Below the pieces are notes generated by a model, which had not been told where the DNA came from, made no database searches, and was given only the letters and a program-made list of their open reading frames with translations. A stretch of DNA of 64,000 nt, taken from contig JAABSV010000013.1 of the NCBI GenBank assembly GCA_011390165.1, forward strand, positions 1-64,000. Reading direction: 5' to 3'. This stretch comes from Desulfobulbaceae bacterium (GTDB lineage Bacteria > Desulfobacterota > Desulfobulbia > Desulfobulbales > Desulfocapsaceae). Made by a program: the position numbers and the translations under genes. Position 1 is the first letter of the stretch. Every line of letters starts with the position of its first letter. Positions 17,723 to 25,611 of this stretch are shown in pieces.

Positions 17723-18910
17723 TCACCCCCTGGCATAGACACTTGTCCGGTATTTTTCAAAGGTGTAGGCGGTAGTCCGAAAGATCATATGCGCCAGTTT
17801 GGTGTAGGGCAGGTACAAAAAGAGCATCATCACCGCCACCAGGTGGAAGAAGTAGACGATGTAGCCGATAAAGGGCATTCCCGCCCAGCGAAGCAGTTCG
17901 GCACCAAGCCCGGTTACCCCGACGGCGGCAATCTCCCAGATCAGGAACCAGTCGTAAAAGGTCGCCTGGGTATTCAGATCCTGCTCTGCCTTCTTGCGGT
18001 TGCTCCAGAGGACGCCGATCCCGAAGAGGAGGGCTATGGCCGACACGTTGGCGAGAATCTTAAACGGGTCGGTCAGGGGAAGTGGACCATGCAGCGAGGG
18101 CCAGATCAGACCGAGAATGTCGTTTTTTAACAGCGACCAGCAGGTAACGATGAAGAGGCCGATGAAGGCCAGCATCAAGGGAAGATGGCCGCGAACCCGA
18201 TCGATATGGGTGGTGCACTCACGGAAGCGGGAGTGCTTGACAATCTCCACCAGTGACGGCCAGAGAAAGTCGCTGAAAAACTGACCCACCGAGGGCCGGT
18301 ATTGGCTGTTCAGTCCCGCCTCTTCACTCATCTTTTGCCACATTTTGCGGATCCCCATGAAGGCCGAGAAAAGGGCCAGACCGAGGGACGGTAACATGAT
18401 CAGGACGATGAAGAAGATGTTCTTGGCGTACCATTTGAAATCCCAGCTGCCGAAAAACTGCTGGTAGCCATGGCTGGCAAACTGCTCTTTGGTCGGGATG
18501 TGCATCGCCCCGGAGAGCAGCCACATCACAAAGATCACCACCACCGGAATGCCGATCAGGATCGGCAGCCCTTTGGCCGACGAGGCCAGTTTGGCCAACG
18601 GCTTCGGCCAACCGTAAAAGGTATAGGCATATGACCTGATTGCCCCCAGCACATCACCGGGTTTGGCGCCGCGTGGGCATTTGGTGGTGCAGTCGCCACA
18701 CTGGTGGCAGAGAAAAACATCCGGATCGGTGAGCAACTTCTCTTTCATCCCCCACTGTGACCAGATCATCTCTTTTCGGGGAAAGGGTTTTCCGTCCTTG
18801 GACAGGGGACAGGCGACCGAACAGGTGGCGCATTGATAACATTTTTTCAATGTATCACCCCCGGCCTCCTTCAAGGTTCTGATAAACTCTAAATCGGGTT
18901 GTACGTTCAT
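17723..18910 (-). CDS. qmoC: Quinone-interacting membrane-bound oxidoreductase, subunit QmoC
   Basis: This 395-residue protein fuses a heterodisulfide-reductase C-like ferredoxin domain to a membrane cytochrome-type domain. Two 4Fe-4S motifs are visible: Cys24/27/30/34 and Cys68/71/74/78. Several hydrophobic spans follow from about residue 114. In sulfate reducers QmoABC is proposed to pass electrons from menaquinol to APS reductase. It lies downstream of qmoB, separated by a 105-bp spacer with a very stable hairpin. Family assignment is firm; the electron route is established for the family, not shown here. Confidence 0.95.
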   Translation of the reverse strand: MNVQPDLEFIRTLKEAGGDTLKKCYQCATCSVACPLSKDGKPFPRKEMIWSQWGMKEKLLTDPDVFLCHQCGDCTTKCPRGAKPGDVLGAIRSYAYTFYGWPKPLAKLASSAKGLPILIGIPVVVIFVMWLLSGAMHIPTKEQFASHGYQQFFGSWDFKWYAKNIFFIVLIMLPSLGLALFSAFMGIRKMWQKMSEEAGLNSQYRPSVGQFFSDFLWPSLVEIVKHSRFRECTTHIDRVRGHLPLMLAFIGLFIVTCWSLLKNDILGLIWPSLHGPLPLTDPFKILANVSAIALLFGIGVLWSNRKKAEQDLNTQATFYDWFLIWEIAAVGVTGLGAELLRWAGMPFIGYIVYFFHLVAVMMLFLYLPYTKLAHMIFRTTAYTFEKYRTSVYARG

Positions 18911-18971
18911 AGCTTCCTCCAGCTCTCTTGATCAGTGACCCGCATCACTCTTCCACATTCCTGTCAGCTTC

Positions 18972-19014
18972 CCGTACCGCTTCCCAGCGACATTGCCGCC
19001 GGGAAGCGGTACGG
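18972..19014 (-). promoter_or_regulatory. Stable intercistronic hairpin between qmoB and qmoC
   Basis: CCGTACCGCTTCCC (18972-18985) and GGGAAGCGGTACGG (19001-19014) form a perfect 14-bp stem with a 15-base loop, beginning one base after the qmoB stop codon. There is no T-run after it on the minus strand, so it looks like an RNA-stabilising or processing hairpin rather than a terminator. It could set different levels of the soluble QmoAB and membrane QmoC subunits (inference). Confidence 0.7.
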
Positions 19015-19015
19015 T

Positions 19016-21277
19016 TTAGAAGCCTTTGAACGGATTTGGTCCCATTTCAACTATCTGCTCGACAAAATCATTGAGCAGTTGGGGTATCTTGTCATAATCA
19101 GTAATCGCCACCTGCTCGGCGGCGCAACGCTCTGATTCGAGTCCCAGGGAGGAGAGGGTTTCACCGATATTTTCCATGCGCTTATTGGCAATTTCCGACC
19201 CCTTGACAAAGTGGCACTGGTAGTTGTCACCGTAGGTGCAGCCAAGGAGCATCGCCCCATCCATACCGGCGGAGAGGGCATCACGGATCCAGGCCATGTT
19301 CACTGAGCCGAGGCAGCGCACTGGAATGAAGCGGATCATGTGGTTGATCCCCAGCCCCTTCATACCGGCCATGTCGATGGCCGGGTAGGCGTCGTTCTCG
19401 CAGACAAAGACCACAACCCGTAGCCGCTCATCGTCATCTTCGGGTACCTCCACCGCCTTGACCATTGAGCCGATCAGATCGATGTTGTAATCCTTGAAGC
19501 CGATTATCCTCTCCGGGCAGGCCCCCATACAGGTCCCGCAACGGCGGCAGCGGGTGGGGTTGGGCAGAGGGGTCCCCTTTTCATCATCGTCGAGGGCACC
19601 GAACGGGCACTCCTCGGTGCACCGCTTGCACTGGGTGCAGCGCTGCATGAAAAATTCCGGGTAAGTGGCGTCGCCGGAACGGGGGTGGACGGATACTCCG
19701 CGATCAACCGACTCGATGCACTGGATGGCCTTCAGGGCGGCACCGGTGGCGTCGTCAACCGCCTCTTCCATGCTCTCTGCCTTGCGTACCCCGCCGCAGG
19801 CGTAGACGCCGGTCCTGCGGGTTTCGTAGGGGAAGCAGATGAAGTGGGAATCGGCATAGCCATCAAACAGGCCGAGGTCGCTGAAGGTCGGCCCCTGGCG
19901 GTAGGCGAGGTTGATGGAATATTCGTGCAGGGTGGTCGGTTCCATACCGGCCGCCAGAACCACCATCTCTACATCGAGGTCAAGGTTCTCGCCCAGCAGG
20001 GTATCCTCGACAGCGACCCGCAGGCCACCGCCATTTTCGCTCACCCCGGTCACCGATCCCTTGGTAAGGAAGATGCCATCCTGGCTCTGGGCATTTTTGT
20101 AGAACAGTTCCATATGCCCGGGTGTACGCATGTGCTGGTAGATGATAAAGGCCTTGCCATCGGCATTGTCGGCGCAGACATACTGGGCCTGCTTCAGGGC
20201 AACCATGGAGGTGACCGAGTTACAGTAGGGGAAATCCTTGTCGTTCTCCTTGCCACCGGGGCTCTGGATGAAGGCCACGCTGGCCGGGACCCGCCCCTCC
20301 TTGGCCAGCTTTTCAAACTCGGCGTTGGTCACCACATTTTTTATCTGCCCATAGCCAAGATGGCTGAAGGCGCTGACATCGGCGGGGGTCCAGCCGGTGG
20401 CCAGAACTACCGCCCCGACCTTGGTGGCCTCTGGATTGAGTTCAGTATACTTCTTCAACCCGGTGTTGGGGTTTGCCTTCTCACCTTTCTCAATTTTTTC
20501 CTGATCCTCAACCGTCACCTTGGCCGGGGCATCCCATTCACTCTTGCTGCCGGCAGCCTTCAGGCTCACCCCGAAGTCGCCGGGGGAACCCGATATCCGG
20601 GCAACCTCGGTGGCGGTCTTGACGGTGATCCGGCTGTTTCCCTCCACCTCGGCGATGAGCGCGTTGATAGGGTTCTCTTCCAGGTCGGTCCAGGGCGCCC
20701 GGGTGGGAAAACTTTTCCGCCATCCCAAGGCTTTACCGCCAATTTTCTCCTCTTTTTCCACCAGCAGGACATCATAACCGGCCGCTGCCGCCTCTTTGGC
20801 AGCGGTCAACCCGGCCAGGCCACCGCCCATCACCAGAATGGTCCGGGTGAGCACCTCCAGGTGAAAGGGCTCGGGGAGGGCGGTTTTTTTCGCCCGGGTA
20901 CAGGCCATCCGCAGATAGTCGGAGGCGGTCTCCTGGAGAAATTCGGCAGCCGAGCTGTTTGGTTCCTCCCCCTCGGCCGGCTTCACCTCGGCCCACACCA
21001 CCTGCTCTCGCAGGTTAGCGCGGACGGTGATTTTGTCCTGGCCAAAATCAAACTCCCGGGTCATCACCCGCGGCGAACAGGCACCGACCACCACCGTGTT
21101 CACCCCACCGGCGACATCGGCCTCAATAAAGGCCCGACCATCCTTGCCGCAGAGACAGTCGTGGGTTTTGCACTCCATCGACATCTCGCCACTGACCACC
21201 TCACTGAGGGCCTCAAGATCGAGTGCGTCACCAATGCCACAACCGGCGCAAATATAGGCACAGTATTTTTTATCCAT
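19016..21277 (-). CDS. qmoB: Quinone-interacting membrane-bound oxidoreductase, subunit QmoB
   Basis: This 753-residue flavo-iron-sulfur protein resembles heterodisulfide reductase HdrA fused to an MvhD-like carboxy-terminal domain. The FAD-binding motif VMGGGLAGLTAAKEA is visible in the first third. Two ferredoxin-type motifs, CTQCKRCTEECP and CRRCGTCMGACP, lie in the last third before the MvhD-like part. It pairs with QmoA in the cytoplasmic module of the complex. It starts 6 bp after qmoA, indicating co-transcription. Confidence 0.95.
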   Translation of the reverse strand: MDKKYCAYICAGCGIGDALDLEALSEVVSGEMSMECKTHDCLCGKDGRAFIEADVAGGVNTVVVGACSPRVMTREFDFGQDKITVRANLREQVVWAEVKPAEGEEPNSSAAEFLQETASDYLRMACTRAKKTALPEPFHLEVLTRTILVMGGGLAGLTAAKEAAAAGYDVLLVEKEEKIGGKALGWRKSFPTRAPWTDLEENPINALIAEVEGNSRITVKTATEVARISGSPGDFGVSLKAAGSKSEWDAPAKVTVEDQEKIEKGEKANPNTGLKKYTELNPEATKVGAVVLATGWTPADVSAFSHLGYGQIKNVVTNAEFEKLAKEGRVPASVAFIQSPGGKENDKDFPYCNSVTSMVALKQAQYVCADNADGKAFIIYQHMRTPGHMELFYKNAQSQDGIFLTKGSVTGVSENGGGLRVAVEDTLLGENLDLDVEMVVLAAGMEPTTLHEYSINLAYRQGPTFSDLGLFDGYADSHFICFPYETRRTGVYACGGVRKAESMEEAVDDATGAALKAIQCIESVDRGVSVHPRSGDATYPEFFMQRCTQCKRCTEECPFGALDDDEKGTPLPNPTRCRRCGTCMGACPERIIGFKDYNIDLIGSMVKAVEVPEDDDERLRVVVFVCENDAYPAIDMAGMKGLGINHMIRFIPVRCLGSVNMAWIRDALSAGMDGAMLLGCTYGDNYQCHFVKGSEIANKRMENIGETLSSLGLESERCAAEQVAITDYDKIPQLLNDFVEQIVEMGPNPFKGF

Positions 21278-21283
21278 TGATCA

Positions 21284-22543
21284 TTACCTCCTGGAAAGCT
21301 GAATTGCCTTTAAGGCAGCTGCGGTGGACGATTGGGTGCAGGTGACGACATCGGCGGGTTTTTTGGCACAACCGGCGGCAATCATTCCTCTGGCCGCATC
21401 GGAAATGACAAATCCGCTGGGATCCATCTCCAGGGCGACCGGGGCACCTTGCAGAGCAAAGGAGGGCTGCATGCCGGTGGCGAGCACCGCCATATCCACT
21501 TTCTGGCTGATCTTTTCCGCGGTCAGGGCATTTTCCGCAATCACCGTAACCCCGCCGTCTGCTTCGATGGTCATATCGGCAACCTTCCCTTTGATGAAGG
21601 TGGCCTTGGCGTCTGACATCCAGCTTTCGCGGAATTTCTCGTACTTCCCAGGGGTGCGCAGATCTATGTAGAAGACATAGATCTGCGCCTCGGGGTACTG
21701 CTCCCGGATATAGCTCATCTGCTTGAAGGTAGCCATACAGCAAACATGTGAGCAGTATTCGAGATGGTTCTCGTCACGGGAACCGGCGCATTGGACAAAG
21801 GCGATCGACTCAATCGCCTTGCCGTCACCAGGTCGATGGATCTTGCCGCCGGTGGGGCCATTGGGGGCAGCCATCCGTTCGAGCATCATATTGGTGATGA
21901 TCGCCTTGCTCTGGCCAAATTTCAGGCTCTCCATTCTGGTTGCATCGTAGGGAACCCAACCGGTCGCCCAGACGATGGAGGAAACGTGGACGGTAAAGGT
22001 TTCCGGCTTCATTTCCAGATCGACCGCGTCGTACTTGCAAGCTGCCTTCACCGCCTCGGCGCCGGCACTGGTCAGAGCACCCTTATCGATCACGTACCGC
22101 CTGGGAAAGGCCATTTCATGCGGCAAATAGGCGGCCTTGCAGCTGTTCATACCAAAATTGAACTCGTTGGCAATCTCGTCTGGACAGGCGGCGGCACAGT
22201 CGCCACAGGCGGTGCAGTTGCTGTTCACGTAACGGGGGGATGTTTCCAGGGTCACCTCATAGTTCCCCGGTCCACCGCTTACCGCCTTCACCGTGGTCAT
22301 GGTGTAGGTGCGGATCCGGCGGTTGTCACGAATGCGGCGAAAATTGATTTCCAGGCCGCAACTCGGCGGACAAAGTTTGGGGAAGTACTGGTTCAACTGC
22401 GCTACCCGCCCGCCGAAGCTGGGTCCCTTCTCGACCAGAAACACGTCGTTACCGACTTCAGCGGTCTCCAGTGCAGCAGTCAAACCACTGATGCCCCCGC
22501 CTACGACCAATACCGCACCAGTGGTGCCTTGCTCATCAGTCAT
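21284..22543 (-). CDS. qmoA: Quinone-interacting membrane-bound oxidoreductase, subunit QmoA
   Basis: This HdrA-like flavoprotein of 419 residues opens with TGAVLVVGGGISGLTAALE, a dinucleotide-binding fold, and holds a cysteine cluster CTACGDCAAACP. I set the start at ATG 22541-22543 because GGAGG precedes it at good spacing; the in-frame extension to 22705 is not family-like. QmoA binds FAD and takes part in electron transfer to AprBA. It is the first gene of qmoABC and lies 307 bp after aprA, separated by a bidirectional terminator. Confidence 0.95.
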   Translation of the reverse strand: MTDEQGTTGAVLVVGGGISGLTAALETAEVGNDVFLVEKGPSFGGRVAQLNQYFPKLCPPSCGLEINFRRIRDNRRIRTYTMTTVKAVSGGPGNYEVTLETSPRYVNSNCTACGDCAAACPDEIANEFNFGMNSCKAAYLPHEMAFPRRYVIDKGALTSAGAEAVKAACKYDAVDLEMKPETFTVHVSSIVWATGWVPYDATRMESLKFGQSKAIITNMMLERMAAPNGPTGGKIHRPGDGKAIESIAFVQCAGSRDENHLEYCSHVCCMATFKQMSYIREQYPEAQIYVFYIDLRTPGKYEKFRESWMSDAKATFIKGKVADMTIEADGGVTVIAENALTAEKISQKVDMAVLATGMQPSFALQGAPVALEMDPSGFVISDAARGMIAAGCAKKPADVVTCTQSSTAAALKAIQLSRR

Positions 22544-22675
22544 ACCTAACCTCCATAGTTGCTCGTAAAAATATTGAATACTGGACAGTGGACCTGTAGT
22601 GATCGGATAGCCGGATAGCCAGTGCCGGCCGGGGCGGACCCCGGGGGATAAGTTCTTTTCATAAAGCGTAGTTTT

Positions 22676-22754
22676 TAGCGTATGTCGACAAGAGTTGCAA
22701 GGCACACGAGCCTCTTTTTGCTCTTTTCCTCGCAGCTGTTGTCACCATACGCTA
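22676..22754. promoter_or_regulatory. 16-bp imperfect inverted repeat upstream of qmoA
   Basis: TAGCGTATGTCGACAA (22676-22691) and TTGTCACCATACGCTA (22739-22754) are inverted copies matching at 14 of 16 positions, separated by 47 bases. They lie between the aprA terminator and the qmoA start, 133-211 bases upstream of the start codon. A two-site operator or a cruciform/leader structure for qmoABC is possible; no known regulator motif was recognised. Confidence 0.5.
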
Positions 22755-22785
22755 CCCGCCACACCTCTTGAGAGACCCCGATACG

Positions 22786-22825
22786 AAAAAAATCTCCAGG
22801 AGTGACAACTCCTGGAGATTTTTTT
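22786..22825 (-). terminator. Bidirectional intrinsic terminator after aprA
   Basis: AAAAAAATCTCCAGGAG (22786-22802) and CTCCTGGAGATTTTTTT (22809-22825) are perfect complements around a six-base loop, with A/T tracts on both sides. It lies 25 bases after the aprA stop codon. It should end most aprBA transcripts, so qmoABC probably has its own promoter. Confidence 0.95.
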
Positions 22826-22850
22826 TACTCAAGCAACGATCTCAAGCGAT

Positions 22851-24869
22851 TTACAGCCAGGGCTCGGTCTCGATGATGTTGTGGCATTCCACCTTCTCGC
22901 ACTTCCACTCCTGGCTCTCAGGGTTGAAGGTGGAGTTGACGAAGCACTTCCAGTTTTCGTCATCACAGGTCGGAAAGTCTGAGCGGTAGTAGAAGCCCGG
23001 GTAACGGGATTCCTTACGGAACTCAATGTGGCGGATGTGGGTCTCGACACACCAGATCCGGTGGTAGTTCTCCCAGCAGCGGAGAAGTTCATGGAGGTCG
23101 CCGGCAGCCATCTTCTCGGCATCTTCGCGGAGAAGCTTGAGAAGATCGAGGCAGATGTTGAGCAACTTGCCGGAGGTCATGTAGTAGGTGGCAACCCCAC
23201 CGCCATACTCATCGGTGGCCTTCATCAGGCGCATCATCAAACCGGCCGGCTTGCAGTAGTTGGGGTTGACATCGGCGGCGGTAGAGGCGCCAACGAACTC
23301 GTGGTAGCGGCGTACCGGGGCGTAGATCTCGTCAGCAATCTCCTGCGCGGTCTGCTTCAACTCCGGTTTGAAACCGGCGTTGTCACGACACCACTTCACC
23401 ATCTGCTTGGCACAGATCCGCCCCTCGGCATGGGAACCGGAGGAGAACTTATGCCCGGAGGCGCCAACGCCGTCACCGGCGGTGAAGAGACCATCGACGG
23501 TGGTCATCCGGTTGTAGCCCCACTTGTACTTATGGGAACGCGACTCGTTCTTGACATCGGGTACCCAGGCCTCATCCGGACCGGAGGTCCAGATCCCGCA
23601 GCAACCGGAGTGCGAGCCGAGCATGTAGGGTTCGGTGGGCATGATCTCCGAGCCGATCTTCTCGGGCTCGACGTTCATACCGGCCCAGAGACCGGCCTGA
23701 CCGACAGACATGTCAAGAAAGTCTTCCCAGGCCTCAGACTCGAGGTGTTTCCAGAACTTCTTCAAGGACTTTTCGTCCATTCCGGCCTTCTTCCGGTCAT
23801 CCAGGAAGGCGTTCAGGGCAACATCGGTGGCCATGTAGATCGGGCCACGACCGGCACGCAGCTCATTGATCATGAGATGGTTGCGCAGACAGGTCGGGGT
23901 GACCGGGGAGGCGCCGTAAGGCATGAATTTTTCCAGTTCGTCCTTGACGGAATCGCTGTTCGCGTAGAATTCGCCAAGACCATTGGACACCTTCGCTTTG
24001 AAGAGCAGGAACCAGGCACCGACCGGTCCGTAGCCATCCTTGAAACGGGCGGGGGTGAAGCGGTTTTCCATCATGGTCAGGGTGGCGCCGACCTGGGCAC
24101 ACATGGTGTAGGTGGAACCGGCATTCCATACCGGGTACCAGGCACGACCCTTGCCCTCACCAGTGGAGCGCGGACGGAAGATATTTACCGCCCCGCCGCA
24201 GGCCACAACAGCGGTTTTGCACTTGATGACGAACACCTTGTTCTCACGGGTGGAGAAACCGGCGGCACCGGCAATCTGGTTCGGCTTGTTCTTGTCGAGG
24301 AGCAGCTTGACAATGAACACCCGCTCAAGGATGTTCTCGGCACCAAGGGCAGTAGCGGCCGGCTCGGCGACGATGCACTTGTAGGACTCGCCGTTGATCA
24401 TGATCTGCCACTTGCCGGTACGAACCGGAACACCACCCTCACGCAGGGTGGGGGCTGGCTTGGCACCGTCAAGGTTCTCGCCGTCCTTGTCTTTCTTCCA
24501 GATCGGCAGGCCCCACTCCTCAAAGAGCTTGACCGACTCATCGACATGGCGGCCGAGGTCATAGATCAGGTCTTCGCGCACAACGCCCATCAGGTCGTTG
24601 CGGACCATCTTGACATAGCTCTCGATGGGGTTATCGCCGATGTAGGTGTTGATCGCCGAGAGGCCCTGGGCAACGGCACCGGAACGCTCAAGGGAGGCCT
24701 TGTCGACCATCAGGATCTTCAATCCTTCCGGGGCCCACTTCTTGATCTCGAAGGCGGCACCGCAGGCAGCCATACCGCCGCCGACGATAAGAACATCAAC
24801 CTCTTTTTCGACAACCTCAGGATTCACTATGGCCTTCAGTTCACCTTTGGGTTTGTTTGGTAATGCCAT
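22851..24869 (-). CDS. aprA: Adenylylsulfate (APS) reductase, alpha subunit
   Basis: This 672-residue flavoprotein reduces adenosine 5'-phosphosulfate to sulfite and AMP in the cytoplasm, a key step of dissimilatory sulfate reduction. The FAD motif VDVLIVGGGMAACGAAFE lies near residue 25, and the family's tryptophan- and cysteine-rich carboxy terminus is intact. I chose ATG 24867-24869 because AAGGAG lies eight bases upstream; a TTG two codons earlier is less likely. It is 52 bp after aprB. The same enzyme can run in reverse in sulfur oxidisers, but the Qmo context favours reduction or disproportionation. Confidence 0.98.
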   Translation of the reverse strand: MALPNKPKGELKAIVNPEVVEKEVDVLIVGGGMAACGAAFEIKKWAPEGLKILMVDKASLERSGAVAQGLSAINTYIGDNPIESYVKMVRNDLMGVVREDLIYDLGRHVDESVKLFEEWGLPIWKKDKDGENLDGAKPAPTLREGGVPVRTGKWQIMINGESYKCIVAEPAATALGAENILERVFIVKLLLDKNKPNQIAGAAGFSTRENKVFVIKCKTAVVACGGAVNIFRPRSTGEGKGRAWYPVWNAGSTYTMCAQVGATLTMMENRFTPARFKDGYGPVGAWFLLFKAKVSNGLGEFYANSDSVKDELEKFMPYGASPVTPTCLRNHLMINELRAGRGPIYMATDVALNAFLDDRKKAGMDEKSLKKFWKHLESEAWEDFLDMSVGQAGLWAGMNVEPEKIGSEIMPTEPYMLGSHSGCCGIWTSGPDEAWVPDVKNESRSHKYKWGYNRMTTVDGLFTAGDGVGASGHKFSSGSHAEGRICAKQMVKWCRDNAGFKPELKQTAQEIADEIYAPVRRYHEFVGASTAADVNPNYCKPAGLMMRLMKATDEYGGGVATYYMTSGKLLNICLDLLKLLREDAEKMAAGDLHELLRCWENYHRIWCVETHIRHIEFRKESRYPGFYYRSDFPTCDDENWKCFVNSTFNPESQEWKCEKVECHNIIETEPWL

Positions 24870-24921
24870 ATTCAAATCTCCTTAATCATGAAAGATTTTT
24901 AAATTATCGAGACCAGCCCGG

Positions 24922-25338
24922 TTATTTGGGGGTGGGAAGATCCGCTTCGAGAAGCAGACATTCGTCATCAAGACTGGCACCCCGCTGACCGGAATAGGCA
25001 TTGGCAGCACCTTCAGCCGTTGTGCGAATGGGGAATTTGAACCGCTTCATGTTGCCGTTACGGAACTTGACGGTCCACATGATGGAGTCGGAAGAACGCA
25101 TCGGGTGAACCTGACCGCCCATCGGTACGAAGTCGTCGTAGCCGCGGACGAAGATGGCGCCCTGCGGGCAGATCTTCACACAGGAGTAGCACTCCCAGCA
25201 GGCATCCGGCTCCTGATTGTACGCCTTCATCTCCTCAACGTTCAAAACCATCAGATCGTTGGGGCAGATGTACATGCATGCAGTTTTGTCACCGCCTTTG
25301 CAGCCATCACACTTGGAAGGATCTACATAACTTGGCAT
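24922..25338 (-). CDS. aprB: Adenylylsulfate (APS) reductase, beta subunit
   Basis: This 138-residue iron-sulfur subunit feeds electrons to AprA. Two 4Fe-4S motifs are present: Cys10/13/21/25 with the family-typical insertion between the second and third cysteines, and Cys47/50/53/57. A strong ribosome binding site (AGGAGGT) precedes the ATG by seven bases. It opens the aprBA unit. The 273-bp space to ftsK upstream should contain the promoter, but I could not pick one confidently. Sulfate adenylyltransferase (sat), often adjacent, is absent here. Confidence 0.98.
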   Translation of the reverse strand: MPSYVDPSKCDGCKGGDKTACMYICPNDLMVLNVEEMKAYNQEPDACWECYSCVKICPQGAIFVRGYDDFVPMGGQVHPMRSSDSIMWTVKFRNGNMKRFKFPIRTTAEGAANAYSGQRGASLDDECLLLEADLPTPK

Positions 25339-25611
25339 TCAACTACCTCCTCAGTTTTGCATTAACCGTTGTGACCCCGTTTTTGCCAAGGCCAGCTTAA
25401 AACTATTCTGTCCAAAAAAATCTTGACCACCCGGAAGATTTCCACCCCGGGTTTCCAAGCAATAACTTGTGATAAACTGCCGTACAGCCCTCTTTGCCTG
25501 CGCCATCCGGGCCAGCGGCAATGAATCGCCGCTCATTTTCTCAACAATTTCTTATATAGGGTCGCCTGATAAATGTCAAGAAAATTCCTCTCCCGAAAGA
25601 GGTTGCACAGC

